Origin: Mycolicibacterium sphagni
Lineage (GTDB): Bacteria > Actinomycetota > Actinomycetes > Mycobacteriales > Mycobacteriaceae
NCBI RefSeq assembly: GCF_013337765.1
Contig: NZ_VBSB01000035.1
Location: forward strand, 1-64,000
DNA length: 64,000 bases
Reading direction: 5' to 3'
Each line of letters begins with the position of its first letter. Position 1 is the first letter of the stretch. The position numbers were made by a program, and so were the translations under genes. The notes below the pieces were generated by a model. The model made no database searches and was not told the origin of the DNA. It saw only the letters and a list, made by a program, of their open reading frames with translations. Shown here in pieces: positions 8,286 through 16,402 of the stretch.

Positions 8286-10013
8286 TCAGGGCAGCGGTGC
8301 AGTCCACCGCAGGCCGGTGCCCCCGTCCGGTGCATCGCTCACGGTGAAGTCCCCGCCGACCTCGTAGGCGCGGCGGCGCAGGTTGATCAACCCGCTCGGG
8401 GTGACATTGGCCGGCATGCCGCAGCCGTCGTCGACCACCTCGATCGCCAGCTCGTCCTCGACCCGCACAGTGACCGTGACGGTTTCGGCGTTCGCGTGGC
8501 GCACCGCGTTGCTGATCCCCTCGCGCACCACCGCCTCGGCGTGATCGGACAGCGGGGCCTCGATCACTGACAGCGGCCCGACGTACTGCACCGTGATGCG
8601 CACGTCCGAACCGGCGAACGCACCCACGGCATCATCGAGGCGCTGGCGCAGCCGGGTGGTGCCGGCCGACCCGCCGTGGAGGTCGAAGATCGCGGTCCGG
8701 ATCTCTTGGATGACCCCCTGCAACTCGTCGACCGTGGCGACCAGCCGCTGCTGGACTTCGGGCACCTTGGCACGGGGGATCGTGCCCTGCAGCGTCAGCC
8801 CGATCGCGAACAACCGCTGGATCACGTGGTCGTGCAGGTCGCGCGCGATGCGATCGCGGTCGGAGAGCACGTCGAGTTCGCGCAGATGGCGCTGCGTCGT
8901 GGCCAGCTGCCAAGCGAGAGTGGCCTGATCGGCGAAACCTGCCATCATGTCCAGCTTTTCGTCGCTGTACGTCTGCCGACCGCGGCGACGCAGGATCACC
9001 ACCACTCCCGCGACGGTATCGGTGGTGCGCAGCGGCAGCACCATCGCAGGCCCCGCCCCGGGCATTGCAGACAGCTCGTCGCCGATATTGTCGAACCGTC
9101 TTGGCGTCTGAGTGGCGAACGCCTCGCCAATGACGCTGCCCGCCACCCTGATTGGCTCCATCGACTGCGCGTGACCGATCACTCCGGCCGTCTCGACCAC
9201 GAGGAGCTCGCCGACCTGATCGGTGGGGAGTTCGGTGTCGGTGGGCACCGCGACGAGCACCGCGTCGGCGGCGGTGAGTTGGAGAGCCTCGTCGGCGATG
9301 AGCCGGAACACCTGCGCCGGATCGGCACCGCCCAGCAGTTCGGTGCCGATGTCTCGGGTGGCCTCGATCCACGACTGCCGGGTGCGGGACTGTTCATAGA
9401 GCCGCGCGTTGTCGATGGCGATGCCGGCCGCGGCGGCCAGCGCTTCGACCAGAACCTCGTCGTCCTCACTGAACGGCTGTCCGTCGGCCTTCTCGGTGAG
9501 GTAGAGGTTGCCGTACACCTCGTCGCGGATGCGCACCGGAACGCCCAGGAAGGTCCGCATCGGGGGATGATTCGGCGGGAACCCGACCGAGGCGGGATGC
9601 TGCAGGATGTTGTCCAGCCGGATCGGCTTCGGTTCGTCGACCAGGTGGCCGAGCACGCCCCGGCCCGAGGGCAGCGGCCCGATTTGCTTGCGGGTTTCTT
9701 CGTTGATGCCCTCGTAGATGAACTCGACAAGCTCGTTTTCGTCGCCGCGCACGCCAAGCGCGCCGTAACGGGCGTCCACCAGCTCGATGGCGGTATCAAC
9801 GATCGTTTTCAGCGTGACATCCAACTCAAGACCTGAGGTCACCACGAGCATCGCCTCGACGAGCCCGTCGAGCCGATCCCGGCCTTTGACGATCTGCTCG
9901 ACCCGGTCCTGGACCTCGACCAGTAGCTCACGGAGGCGTAGCTGTCCCAGCGTGTCGCGCAGCGGCGACGCCGCCTTGTGGTTCCCCCCCGACCGGACTT
10001 CGTCATCGGTCAC
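8286..10013 (-). CDS. dosS: DosS/DevS heme sensor histidine kinase
   Basis: DosS is the cytoplasmic heme-GAF kinase that phosphorylates DosR when oxygen falls or NO/CO binds. The 575-residue protein has GAF-A (about 60-205), GAF-B (about 228-372), a HisKA_3 dimerisation region and a C-terminal HATPase domain. The heme-ligating histidine of DosS, H149, is present at exactly residue 149 in the NHPPMRTFLG motif. The phosphoacceptor is H394 in ARDLHDHVIQRLF. N- and G-box features (EGISNAVRHA; DDGCGMP) are intact. It starts with GTG and follows dosR after 36 bases in the operon usp-dosR-dosS, identical in order to Rv3134c-Rv3133c-Rv3132c. DosS versus the paralogue DosT rests mainly on this linkage. 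Confidence 0.95.
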   Translation of the reverse strand: MTDDEVRSGGNHKAASPLRDTLGQLRLRELLVEVQDRVEQIVKGRDRLDGLVEAMLVVTSGLELDVTLKTIVDTAIELVDARYGALGVRGDENELVEFIYEGINEETRKQIGPLPSGRGVLGHLVDEPKPIRLDNILQHPASVGFPPNHPPMRTFLGVPVRIRDEVYGNLYLTEKADGQPFSEDDEVLVEALAAAAGIAIDNARLYEQSRTRQSWIEATRDIGTELLGGADPAQVFRLIADEALQLTAADAVLVAVPTDTELPTDQVGELLVVETAGVIGHAQSMEPIRVAGSVIGEAFATQTPRRFDNIGDELSAMPGAGPAMVLPLRTTDTVAGVVVILRRRGRQTYSDEKLDMMAGFADQATLAWQLATTQRHLRELDVLSDRDRIARDLHDHVIQRLFAIGLTLQGTIPRAKVPEVQQRLVATVDELQGVIQEIRTAIFDLHGGSAGTTRLRQRLDDAVGAFAGSDVRITVQYVGPLSVIEAPLSDHAEAVVREGISNAVRHANAETVTVTVRVEDELAIEVVDDGCGMPANVTPSGLINLRRRAYEVGGDFTVSDAPDGGTGLRWTAPLP

Positions 10014-10049
10014 AACAGGTCATGCTGCCACCAGATTGGCAGCGGCGCT

Positions 10050-10697
10050 TCAGTCTTCGGCGTGGTGGTTCTGATCGAGCTTGGAGATGAACACCGCGGC
10101 TTGCGTGCGCCGCTCCATACCAAGCTTTGCCAGTAATCGCGATACGTAGTTTTTTACCGTCTTCTCGGCCAGGAACATCCGCGCGGCGATTTGCTTGTTT
10201 GTCAGGCCCTCGCCAAGTAGGCCCAGTAGTACCCGTTCCTGTTCGGTGAGACCCGACAAGGGATCGGAGCGCTCGGCGGCGCCACGCAGCTTGGCCATCA
10301 GCGCCGCCGCCGCCCGGTTGTCCAGCAGCGAACGGCCCGCGCCGACGTCCTTGATGGCCTGAGCCAGCTCCATGCCTTTGATGTCCTTGACGACATAGCC
10401 GCTGGCGCCGGCCAGGATGGCGTCGAGCATCGCCTCATCGGAGGTGAACGACGTCAGCATCAGGCAGCGCAGGTCGGGCATCTTGGAGAGCAGGTCACGG
10501 CACAATTCGATGCCATTGCCGTCCGGCAGGCGGACGTCGAGCACCGCGACATCGGGCTGCAGCGCCGGAATCTGCGCCAGCGCATGAGCGACAGAGCCGG
10601 CCTCGCCGATCACTTCGAGCTCGGGATCGGTGGACAGCAAATCGATCAGTCCGCGACGAACGACCTCGTGGTCGTCGACCAGGAAGACCTTGACCAT
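10050..10697 (-). CDS. dosR: DosR/DevR dormancy response regulator
   Basis: DosR is a NarL-type response regulator that activates the hypoxia/NO dormancy regulon. The 215-residue protein has a receiver domain with D8, D9, phosphoacceptor D54 (VAVLDVRLPDG), T82 and K104. It continues into a LuxR-type helix-turn-helix whose recognition helix keeps K179, K182 and N183, the residues that contact DNA in the M. tuberculosis protein at the same numbering. This near-perfect register argues for conserved target-site recognition and supports the DosR-like boxes marked in this window. It is the middle gene of the usp-dosR-dosS operon, and a box upstream of the first gene suggests autoregulation. Confidence 0.96.
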   Translation of the reverse strand: MVKVFLVDDHEVVRRGLIDLLSTDPELEVIGEAGSVAHALAQIPALQPDVAVLDVRLPDGNGIELCRDLLSKMPDLRCLMLTSFTSDEAMLDAILAGASGYVVKDIKGMELAQAIKDVGAGRSLLDNRAAAALMAKLRGAAERSDPLSGLTEQERVLLGLLGEGLTNKQIAARMFLAEKTVKNYVSRLLAKLGMERRTQAAVFISKLDQNHHAED

Positions 10698-10730
10698 GGC
10701 CCAACACTAACGGGCAACAGCAGCAAAGGG

Positions 10731-11600
10731 TCACAACAAGCGCTGACGATCTACCACCAAAACCGAGCAATCGGTGTTGTGCAGGGTCGCCGACCCCGTC
10801 GGGCCGAGCAATGCCTCGATGCCTTCGGCGTTGCGTGCACCCACCACGACCAGCTGGATCTCCTCGCTGTGCTTGGCGAGATAGTTGAGAACGCTGCCGT
10901 GGATGGCCACCGGACGCGCATCGAGATCGGGGTATTGGTGTCGCCAGTGCGACAGCCGGCGATCGAGCTGCGCGCGCACCATCCGGTTGCCGTCGGACAC
11001 GGCATGCGAGTCGTGCACGTCGGTATAGCGCGACTGCCACGAGCTGAGCACCCGCAGCGGTGCCTGCCGCAATCGGGCTTCAGTCACCCCGAATTGCAGC
11101 ACCGCTGCGCTGTCGGGGGATTCGTCGAGTTCGACGACAACCCAGCCCGGGCCCGGCCCGACGGTGCGCTCCGAGCCGCGCACGATCGCGACAGGGCAGT
11201 GCGCGGTGGTGACCAGCGCGGTGGCCGTCGAACCGATGCGGTCGTGGTCGAAGTGCTTGAGCCCGACTTCGCCGACGCAGATCATGGCCGCCGCGCGGGA
11301 CGCGTCGACCAACGTGGCGATCGGCCGGCCCGGCAGGATCTCGATCTCGACCTTGACCGGTCGCTCGGCGGCCTCGACCGCGTTGGCCGCGTGCCGCACC
11401 GCCAATTCAGCGCTGGCGAGTTGACGCGCCTCGTCCTGCGAGTCGGCCTCGTCCGTGCTGGACGTTTCGATCGCGTACACCAGCCGGAGCGGGATATCGC
11501 GGCTGACGGCTTCGTCGATACCCCACAGTGCGGCCCGCACGGCGCCCCTGGACCCGTCGATGCCGACAACGATCGACGGCGGTGTGAACGGTTCGGGCAT
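10731..11600 (-). CDS. Universal stress protein, first gene of dosRS operon (Rv3134c-like)
   Basis: This 289-residue tandem UspA protein precedes dosR by 33 bases, as Rv3134c does in M. tuberculosis. The N-terminal domain starts IVVGIDGSRGA; its ATP loop is degenerate (GEVGLKHFDHDRIGSTA). The second domain also lacks a canonical G-x2-G-x9-G-S/T loop (GARNAEGIEALLGPTGSA), so nucleotide binding is less certain than in the stress protein at 7341-8222. Its role is inferred from context: it is co-transcribed with dosRS and probably acts in persistence under hypoxia. A DosR-like box lies about 70 bp upstream. Confidence 0.9.
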   Translation of the reverse strand: MPEPFTPPSIVVGIDGSRGAVRAALWGIDEAVSRDIPLRLVYAIETSSTDEADSQDEARQLASAELAVRHAANAVEAAERPVKVEIEILPGRPIATLVDASRAAAMICVGEVGLKHFDHDRIGSTATALVTTAHCPVAIVRGSERTVGPGPGWVVVELDESPDSAAVLQFGVTEARLRQAPLRVLSSWQSRYTDVHDSHAVSDGNRMVRAQLDRRLSHWRHQYPDLDARPVAIHGSVLNYLAKHSEEIQLVVVGARNAEGIEALLGPTGSATLHNTDCSVLVVDRQRLL

Positions 11601-11668
11601 GGGTAGCTCCCCAGGGACGGCAGCTTCTTATTGTGACGACGTTAGCGCCGCCGCAGTTCGACTTCTGA

Positions 11669-11682
11669 GGGGAGAAAGTCCC
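11669..11682. promoter_or_regulatory. DosR-like box upstream of usp-dosR-dosS
   Basis: On the minus strand this reads GGGACTTTCTCCCC inside TTAGGGACTTTCTCCCCTCA, a close match to the DosR consensus. It lies 69 bp before the start of the usp-dosR-dosS operon, pointing to autoregulation. A much weaker second element sits about 22 bp further upstream (11691-11704). Confidence 0.7.
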
Positions 11683-11715
11683 TAAGTGGTACGACTCAGG
11701 TAGTGAGAACTGCGG

Positions 11716-12690
11716 CTACCCGGTCACCAACTCCACGTCGCCGGGGTTGTCGGCCAGCTCGAATAGTCGTTCGGCGTCGTAGCGGGTGCACGGGGCCGTG
11801 CCCGGGGTCAACAGCATCGCGGCACCGGCGGCGATTCCCAGTCGCACTGCTTTGGTCAGCGGCCAGCCGCGCGTCAGGCCGACGGCGACGCCGGCCACCA
11901 TCGCGTCGCCGGCTCCGACGCCGCTGCCCGCAGGCACGTGCACCGGAGGGAATCGGTGCCCGCCCTGCCGGGTGGCCAGCAGCGCGCCCTGCGCACCGAG
12001 GGAGACCAGCACGTGGTCGGCGCAGCCGCGGTTGATCAGTTCGTGGGCGGCCGCCAACTGCTCGGTCTCGGTGGCCAGTTCGCGGCCGACGCATTCGCGT
12101 AGCTCGCGCAGGCTGGGCTTGAGCAGGAACACCCCGGAGTTGACGTGCCGGAGCCCGACGCCGGACGTGTCGAGCAGGAACATCGCGCCGATATCGGCGC
12201 AGACATCGGCCACCTGCTGGTAGAAGTCCGGAGGCACCCCCGGGGGCAGGCTGCCGCTGGCCACGACGATGGCTGCCGACGCCGCAGCCGTGCGCAGCTG
12301 AAGCAGGCACTCGGTCTGCTCGGCGAGGGTGAGTTCAGGCCCCGGCAACACGAAGCGGTACTGCTTGCCGGTGGAGCGTTCGTCGACGGCGAAGCTCTCC
12401 CGCGTCGAACCGCCGATCCTGATTCGGCGGACTGCCAACCCCTCCGCGACAAGCAGGTTGTGCACCATGTCGCCGGCCGGCCCGCCGGCCGGGAACACCG
12501 CGGTTGCGGAGGCCCCCAATACCTCGGCCACGTGTGCGACGTTGATGCCGCCACCACCGGGGTCGTAACGCGCCGCCGCGCAACGCAATTTATCCGTCGA
12601 ATGCACCAACTCGGTGCTCGTGGTGATGTCCAGGGCGGGATTCATCGTGAGGGTGACGATCCGGTGCCCCGCGACGGCGAACTCGTTCAT
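11716..12690 (-). CDS. pfkB: PfkB-family sugar kinase (Rv2029c-like)
   Basis: This is a ribokinase/PfkB-fold kinase, most like the 6-phosphofructokinase/1-phosphofructokinase branch, which would phosphorylate fructose-6-phosphate or a related sugar phosphate in glycolysis. The 324-residue protein shows TMNPALDIT at the N-terminus, the substrate-binding GGGGINVA segment, and the C-terminal GSGVGAGDAMVAG motif with the catalytic-base Asp. It starts 3 bases after the phosphoribosyltransferase/esterase gene stop, so the two are surely co-transcribed; the M. tuberculosis pair Rv2030c-Rv2029c is the same. It is the last gene of the DUF1876-led DosR operon. Exact substrate is inferred, not shown. 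Confidence 0.9.
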   Translation of the reverse strand: MNEFAVAGHRIVTLTMNPALDITTSTELVHSTDKLRCAAARYDPGGGGINVAHVAEVLGASATAVFPAGGPAGDMVHNLLVAEGLAVRRIRIGGSTRESFAVDERSTGKQYRFVLPGPELTLAEQTECLLQLRTAAASAAIVVASGSLPPGVPPDFYQQVADVCADIGAMFLLDTSGVGLRHVNSGVFLLKPSLRELRECVGRELATETEQLAAAHELINRGCADHVLVSLGAQGALLATRQGGHRFPPVHVPAGSGVGAGDAMVAGVAVGLTRGWPLTKAVRLGIAAGAAMLLTPGTAPCTRYDAERLFELADNPGDVELVTG

Positions 12691-12693
12691 CGG

Positions 12694-14733
12694 CTACAGA
12701 CCGCTCGGGTAGGTCTCGGGGGTCTCCCCGGCGATCCAGACGCTGGTCGGCTCCAGTGGCTCCAGGGCACGCGTCTGGTCGATGTGGATCATCGCGTCGA
12801 ACTGGTCGGAGGGACGCACGTGGAAGTAGTGGCTCTGACGTTCGGTCCGCGGCAGGTAGATCACTCCGATCGCGCGGCCCAGGCGAACCACCTCGAGTGC
12901 CTTGGTGGCCAACGCGCCGTCGTGCATGGGCACGAGGAACGCCGGGTTGCCGGTCTCGTGCAGAAGTTCCTCGATGCTGCCCGGCAGGGCCGGACGTACC
13001 ACCTTGCGTTCGGCGATCCCACCCCAGTCACTGGCGGCGGTGACGGTGCCGCGGAAGGTCGAGAAGCCGATCAGCCGCGCCTGGTCTCCGTATTGCTCGC
13101 GAACCAGCTGCCCGATGGTCAGCTGGCCGTCGGCCGAGACCTCGGTGGCACGAGCATCGCCGACGTGAGAATTGTGTGCCCACAACACGATTCGTGCCGG
13201 CTCGGGGTCGCGGTGCCGGTCTAGGTGGGCTAGCAGCGCGTCGAGGGTTTCGGCCATGTGCTTGTCGCGCATGTTCCACGATGTGACCCGCCCGCTGAAC
13301 ATGCCGCGGTAGTACGCCTCGGCATTGCGCACGGTGACCGCGTTCTGCTGGGCGTAGAACAATTCGTCTTCGGCGAGCCGACCGTCCTTGGCGAGATAGT
13401 CCGCAGCATGGCGTTGCATCTCCACCAGCTGCTCGACGGCCTGGCGTTCGCAGGACTCGCCCGCGCCGAACGCGGCCGCGTACCCGTACGCCTGGCCGTC
13501 GTCGCCTGCGGAGTGGTCGAAACACGAGTAGCGGGCCCTGGCGCGCACCGCGGCGTTCGGATCGATCGTGTCGAGGTAGGCGACGACCTCCTGCATGGAG
13601 CGGTGCAGGCTGTAGAGGTCAAGCCCGTAGAACCCGGTCTGCCTGCGGCCATCTGTTGCGCATCGTCCGTTGTGCCAACGCAACCAGCCGACGAAGTCGC
13701 GCACAACGGTATTGCGCCACATCCAGGCCGGGAACCGCTCGAAACCGCCCAGTGCCTCCTCGGGGCTGGAGTCGTTACCCAGTCCCTGGACGTAGCGGTT
13801 GACCCGATAGGCATCGGGCCAATCAGCTTCGGCAGCAACGGCATTGAAGCCCTTCTCCTCGATCAGCCACTTGGTGATCTCGGCGCGGGCCTGGTAGAAC
13901 TCGTGGGTGCCGTGCGAACTCTCGCCGATCAGCACGACCCGGGCATCTCCGATCAGGTCGTCGAGCACCTCGTGCGGAGGCACTCCACCAGGGGCATCGA
14001 TCGCGGCGTGCGCGACCACGTCGGCGGCGCGCTGCTCGGCCATCGGCACCGGCCTGCCCGCCGTCGGCCGCGCCAGCAGCTCGCGCACCTCGTCGTCGGT
14101 GACCTGGGTGAAATCCCAGAACGATTCACCCACCGCCAGGAACGGCGTCGGCATCGACGCACAGATGACATCGTCGACCAGACCGGCGAACTCGCGGCAG
14201 GTGGATTCCGGTGCGGCAGGCACCGCGATAACGATCTCGGCGGGTTCTGATTCGCGCAGGGCCTGCACGGCCGCGAGCATGCTCGACCCGGTGGCCAGCC
14301 CGTCGTCGACGAGGATCACCGTCTTGCCGGTGACTTGCAGCGGCGGCCGGCCTTCCCGGTAGGCCGCCTCCCGCCGGACGAGCTCGCGTCCCTCACGCTC
14401 GGCCACCTCCCGAAGCTGCTGCGGGGTGACTCGTAGGCCGCGCAGCACGTCGTCGTTGACCACCACCCGTCCGCCGCTCGCCAGTGCGCCGACCGCGAAT
14501 TCCTCGTGTCCCGGTGCGCCGAGTTTGCGGACGATGAAGGCGTCCAGCGGCGCACCCAGCGAGCTGGCCACCTCATAGGCGACCGGAATTCCACCGCGGG
14601 CCAGGCCCAGCACGACCACGTCGGGCCGGCCCCGGTAGGCCTGCAGCAGACCGGCGAGTACCTGTCCGGCTTCCCGCCGGTCCTTGAACACCCGCCGCGG
14701 CTGGTGCCGACGAACTCCGGTGGATCGAGTCAC
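12694..14733 (-). CDS. Phosphoribosyltransferase-erythromycin esterase fusion (Rv2030c-like)
   Basis: A 679-residue two-domain protein. Residues about 15-215 are a type I phosphoribosyltransferase-like domain (VILVDDGLATGSSMLAAV is the PRPP-binding loop). Residues about 235-670 are an erythromycin-esterase-like domain with GESSHGTHEFYQAR, EADWPDAYRVNRYV and LWAHNSHVGDAR, the His/Glu motifs of that superfamily. Length and order match M. tuberculosis Rv2030c, a strongly DosR-induced protein of unknown reaction. It starts with GTG, 3 bases after the DUF1876 gene stop, and its Shine-Dalgarno GGAGG lies inside the end of that gene. Hydrolysis of a macrolide is not implied; the natural substrate is unknown. 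Confidence 0.9.
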   Translation of the reverse strand: MTRSTGVRRHQPRRVFKDRREAGQVLAGLLQAYRGRPDVVVLGLARGGIPVAYEVASSLGAPLDAFIVRKLGAPGHEEFAVGALASGGRVVVNDDVLRGLRVTPQQLREVAEREGRELVRREAAYREGRPPLQVTGKTVILVDDGLATGSSMLAAVQALRESEPAEIVIAVPAAPESTCREFAGLVDDVICASMPTPFLAVGESFWDFTQVTDDEVRELLARPTAGRPVPMAEQRAADVVAHAAIDAPGGVPPHEVLDDLIGDARVVLIGESSHGTHEFYQARAEITKWLIEEKGFNAVAAEADWPDAYRVNRYVQGLGNDSSPEEALGGFERFPAWMWRNTVVRDFVGWLRWHNGRCATDGRRQTGFYGLDLYSLHRSMQEVVAYLDTIDPNAAVRARARYSCFDHSAGDDGQAYGYAAAFGAGESCERQAVEQLVEMQRHAADYLAKDGRLAEDELFYAQQNAVTVRNAEAYYRGMFSGRVTSWNMRDKHMAETLDALLAHLDRHRDPEPARIVLWAHNSHVGDARATEVSADGQLTIGQLVREQYGDQARLIGFSTFRGTVTAASDWGGIAERKVVRPALPGSIEELLHETGNPAFLVPMHDGALATKALEVVRLGRAIGVIYLPRTERQSHYFHVRPSDQFDAMIHIDQTRALEPLEPTSVWIAGETPETYPSGL

Positions 14734-14736
14734 CGT

Positions 14737-15018
14737 CTACCTCCGTTGAAATGCGAATGGGGGTCGCCAGACGGCCGCTGCGTCGATCTCCGACGCCGAC
14801 GTTGCGAAGAGCTGGCTGGCGAGATTGGACAGCGCCCGCGCGACCGCCACCTCAGCGCGGAGTTCCACCGCATGCGCGTCGCCGGCGTCCATCCGGGCGA
14901 CGCCCATCCCCACCAGAGCCGTGCTCCGCCAGGACAGGTGGGCGGTGGCCCGGGTGCGGTCGGCATCCTCGTCGAGCGCGATCAACACCGCTGAATGCTT
15001 GGTTTCGTCGTGTTCCAT
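14737..15018 (-). CDS. DUF1876 dormancy protein (Rv1738-like)
   Basis: This 93-residue protein has the DUF1876 core: a strand region ending RATAHLSWRSTALVGMGVARM and a helix AEVAVARALSNLASQL. The M. tuberculosis relative Rv1738 is one of the most strongly hypoxia-induced proteins and resembles ribosome hibernation factors in fold, so a role in ribosome silencing is plausible but unproven. I chose the ATG at 15018 because GAGGGGG lies just upstream; an in-frame ATG at 15033 would use that ribosome site as coding sequence. It leads the operon DUF1876-Rv2030c-like-pfkB, the position held by hspX in M. tuberculosis, and has two DosR-like boxes upstream. Confidence 0.88.
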   Translation of the reverse strand: MEHDETKHSAVLIALDEDADRTRATAHLSWRSTALVGMGVARMDAGDAHAVELRAEVAVARALSNLASQLFATSASEIDAAAVWRPPFAFQRR

Positions 15019-15070
15019 TTCAGTCCCCCTCATTCACTTCGATCCGACCACCCGGCCGAAGGGGTCGATA

Positions 15071-15105
15071 GAGACCGAAGTCCTATCGCGGTGGGCAGAA
15101 GGCCC
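15071..15105. promoter_or_regulatory. Tandem DosR-like boxes upstream of the DUF1876 operon
   Basis: On the minus strand the boxes read GGGCCTTCTGCCCA (15105-15092) and AGGACTTCGGTCTC (15084-15071), with centres 21 bp apart. The proximal one is 53 bp before the DUF1876 start. The remaining 15106-15285 shows no gene that I can support. Confidence 0.68.
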
Positions 15106-15285
15106 TACGGCGCCGCGTTCCTTCGCCAGACTGGTTGGGCTCGGCGTCTCTATCGCAACTCGGGCACCACCAACGCGGAGTGCGAGACACCGCTTCCCGG
15201 TGACGAACTCGTTGCTCGCCGGGTGCCGCTGATGACCCGCGGAATGCTGCCGGGTATCAACGCCGTGCGGAGGCGGCCCGGTAGG

Positions 15286-16269
15286 TCAGCCGCGGAATTC
15301 CAGCACGTCCGAAAGCGGCCGGCGCGGGGTGGCCGGCGGGAGCTGCGCGATCGAGGGCACCAGCCCGATCCGGACGAGCACCTGCGGATCGTCTGTGCCG
15401 CGGGTCAGGGACCGGACGATGTCGCGGCTCGCTTCCAGTTCGGTCATATGTGTCAGCGTGCAGCTGGCCAGCCCGGCCAGCGTGGCCTCCAGGAGCAGCG
15501 CCGAGAGCATCTCGCCGCAGCCCAGCGCATCGCGGCGGGAGTCGCTGTAGGTCGAGAGCACCACGATCGTGGATCGGTCGTGGTCGACCTCGGGGCGCCG
15601 GTCGGGGTGCTCGCCGGCCGGGAACGCGCGGGCAACGTCGACCCGGTCACGTTCGGCCACCGAGACCAAAGTGCTGTACGGCACCCCGTCGGATACCTCG
15701 TACGGTGCTGTCCACCAGTGCAGTTCGGCTTGATAGGACGCGTCGTACCGGCGTAACGCCTCGGTCAGCCGGGACGCCTCGGCCAGCTGTGGGCGGACGG
15801 CGTCGGGCAGCACGTGCAGCACTGCCCGCTCAGTGTCGATCGTGCTGCGCAGCACCGGCTCGAAGGCGGCCCAGTTGGGTGGCGGCGCGAACGGCAGCCG
15901 GTCGGTGCGGCGGGTCAGGATCGCGTCGGCGCGGGCACGGTCGGCATCGGTGACGAACGCCAGCGGGTTGAAGTCGACGGTTGCCAGATGCTCGGGATCG
16001 TTGGGGTTGGGAAAACGCGAGACGTCGGCCTGCCAGCCGGCGGCCGCGACGGCGACCCGGAGATGGTCGAGCACGGCGCCGCAGCTGATGATCGCCTCCC
16101 TGCCGGTCAGGTCGGTGGCGTGCGGAACCCGATGGGCTTCGAGAAAGAGTTTCAGTGAGGATCCGTCGGCCAGCCAGTGCCACGGCTGGCTGTTGTGCAC
16201 CGACGGCGCGCGGCAGGCCAATTCCACCGCGCTCGCAATCACCTGGGGATCAGGCGCCGACTTGGCCAT
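15286..16269 (-). CDS. Acg-family NAD(P)H nitroreductase (Rv2032/Rv3131-like)
   Basis: A 327-residue member of the divergent Acg nitroreductase family, flavin-associated proteins induced by DosR. Two nitroreductase-like halves are visible: an N-terminal part with ACRAPSVHNSQPWHW and a C-terminal part with LGCGEMLSALLLEATLAGLASCTLTH. The C-terminus is the family-typical LPPATPRRPLSDVLEF. In M. tuberculosis Acg binds FMN poorly as an enzyme and may sequester flavin during dormancy, so the name does not guarantee nitro reduction. It is divergent from the kinase-ppsA-ATPase operon and shares a pair of DosR-like boxes, the nearer one 61 bp upstream. A truncated paralogue lies at 2636-3146. Confidence 0.92.
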   Translation of the reverse strand: MAKSAPDPQVIASAVELACRAPSVHNSQPWHWLADGSSLKLFLEAHRVPHATDLTGREAIISCGAVLDHLRVAVAAAGWQADVSRFPNPNDPEHLATVDFNPLAFVTDADRARADAILTRRTDRLPFAPPPNWAAFEPVLRSTIDTERAVLHVLPDAVRPQLAEASRLTEALRRYDASYQAELHWWTAPYEVSDGVPYSTLVSVAERDRVDVARAFPAGEHPDRRPEVDHDRSTIVVLSTYSDSRRDALGCGEMLSALLLEATLAGLASCTLTHMTELEASRDIVRSLTRGTDDPQVLVRIGLVPSIAQLPPATPRRPLSDVLEFRG

Positions 16270-16329
16270 GGGTCACCACCGCCTTCTGTTTCTTGGATAA
16301 AGCCTAGGAGCGCAGGGCCAGGACGTCAG

Positions 16330-16364
16330 GGGTCGGAAGTCACTTCAGTTGTGGCCGTAGGACC
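16330..16364. promoter_or_regulatory. Tandem DosR-like boxes, divergent promoter
   Basis: Minus-strand reading gives GTGACTTCCGACCC (16343-16330) and GGTCCTACGGCCAC (16364-16351), centres 21 bp apart. They lie between the nitroreductase (61 bp away) and the kinase gene (39 bp away), so both directions may be controlled. The first box is nearly identical to the one upstream of the acyltransferase gene at 24278. Confidence 0.65.
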
Positions 16365-16402
16365 GCTGTCGCCGCACTGTCTGCGGGGCAAGGATCGTGC
16401 CT

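Noticed and set aside
15106..15285. Possible small gene between the nitroreductase and the DosR boxes
   Set aside because: No frame with ribosome site or recognisable protein composition on either strand.
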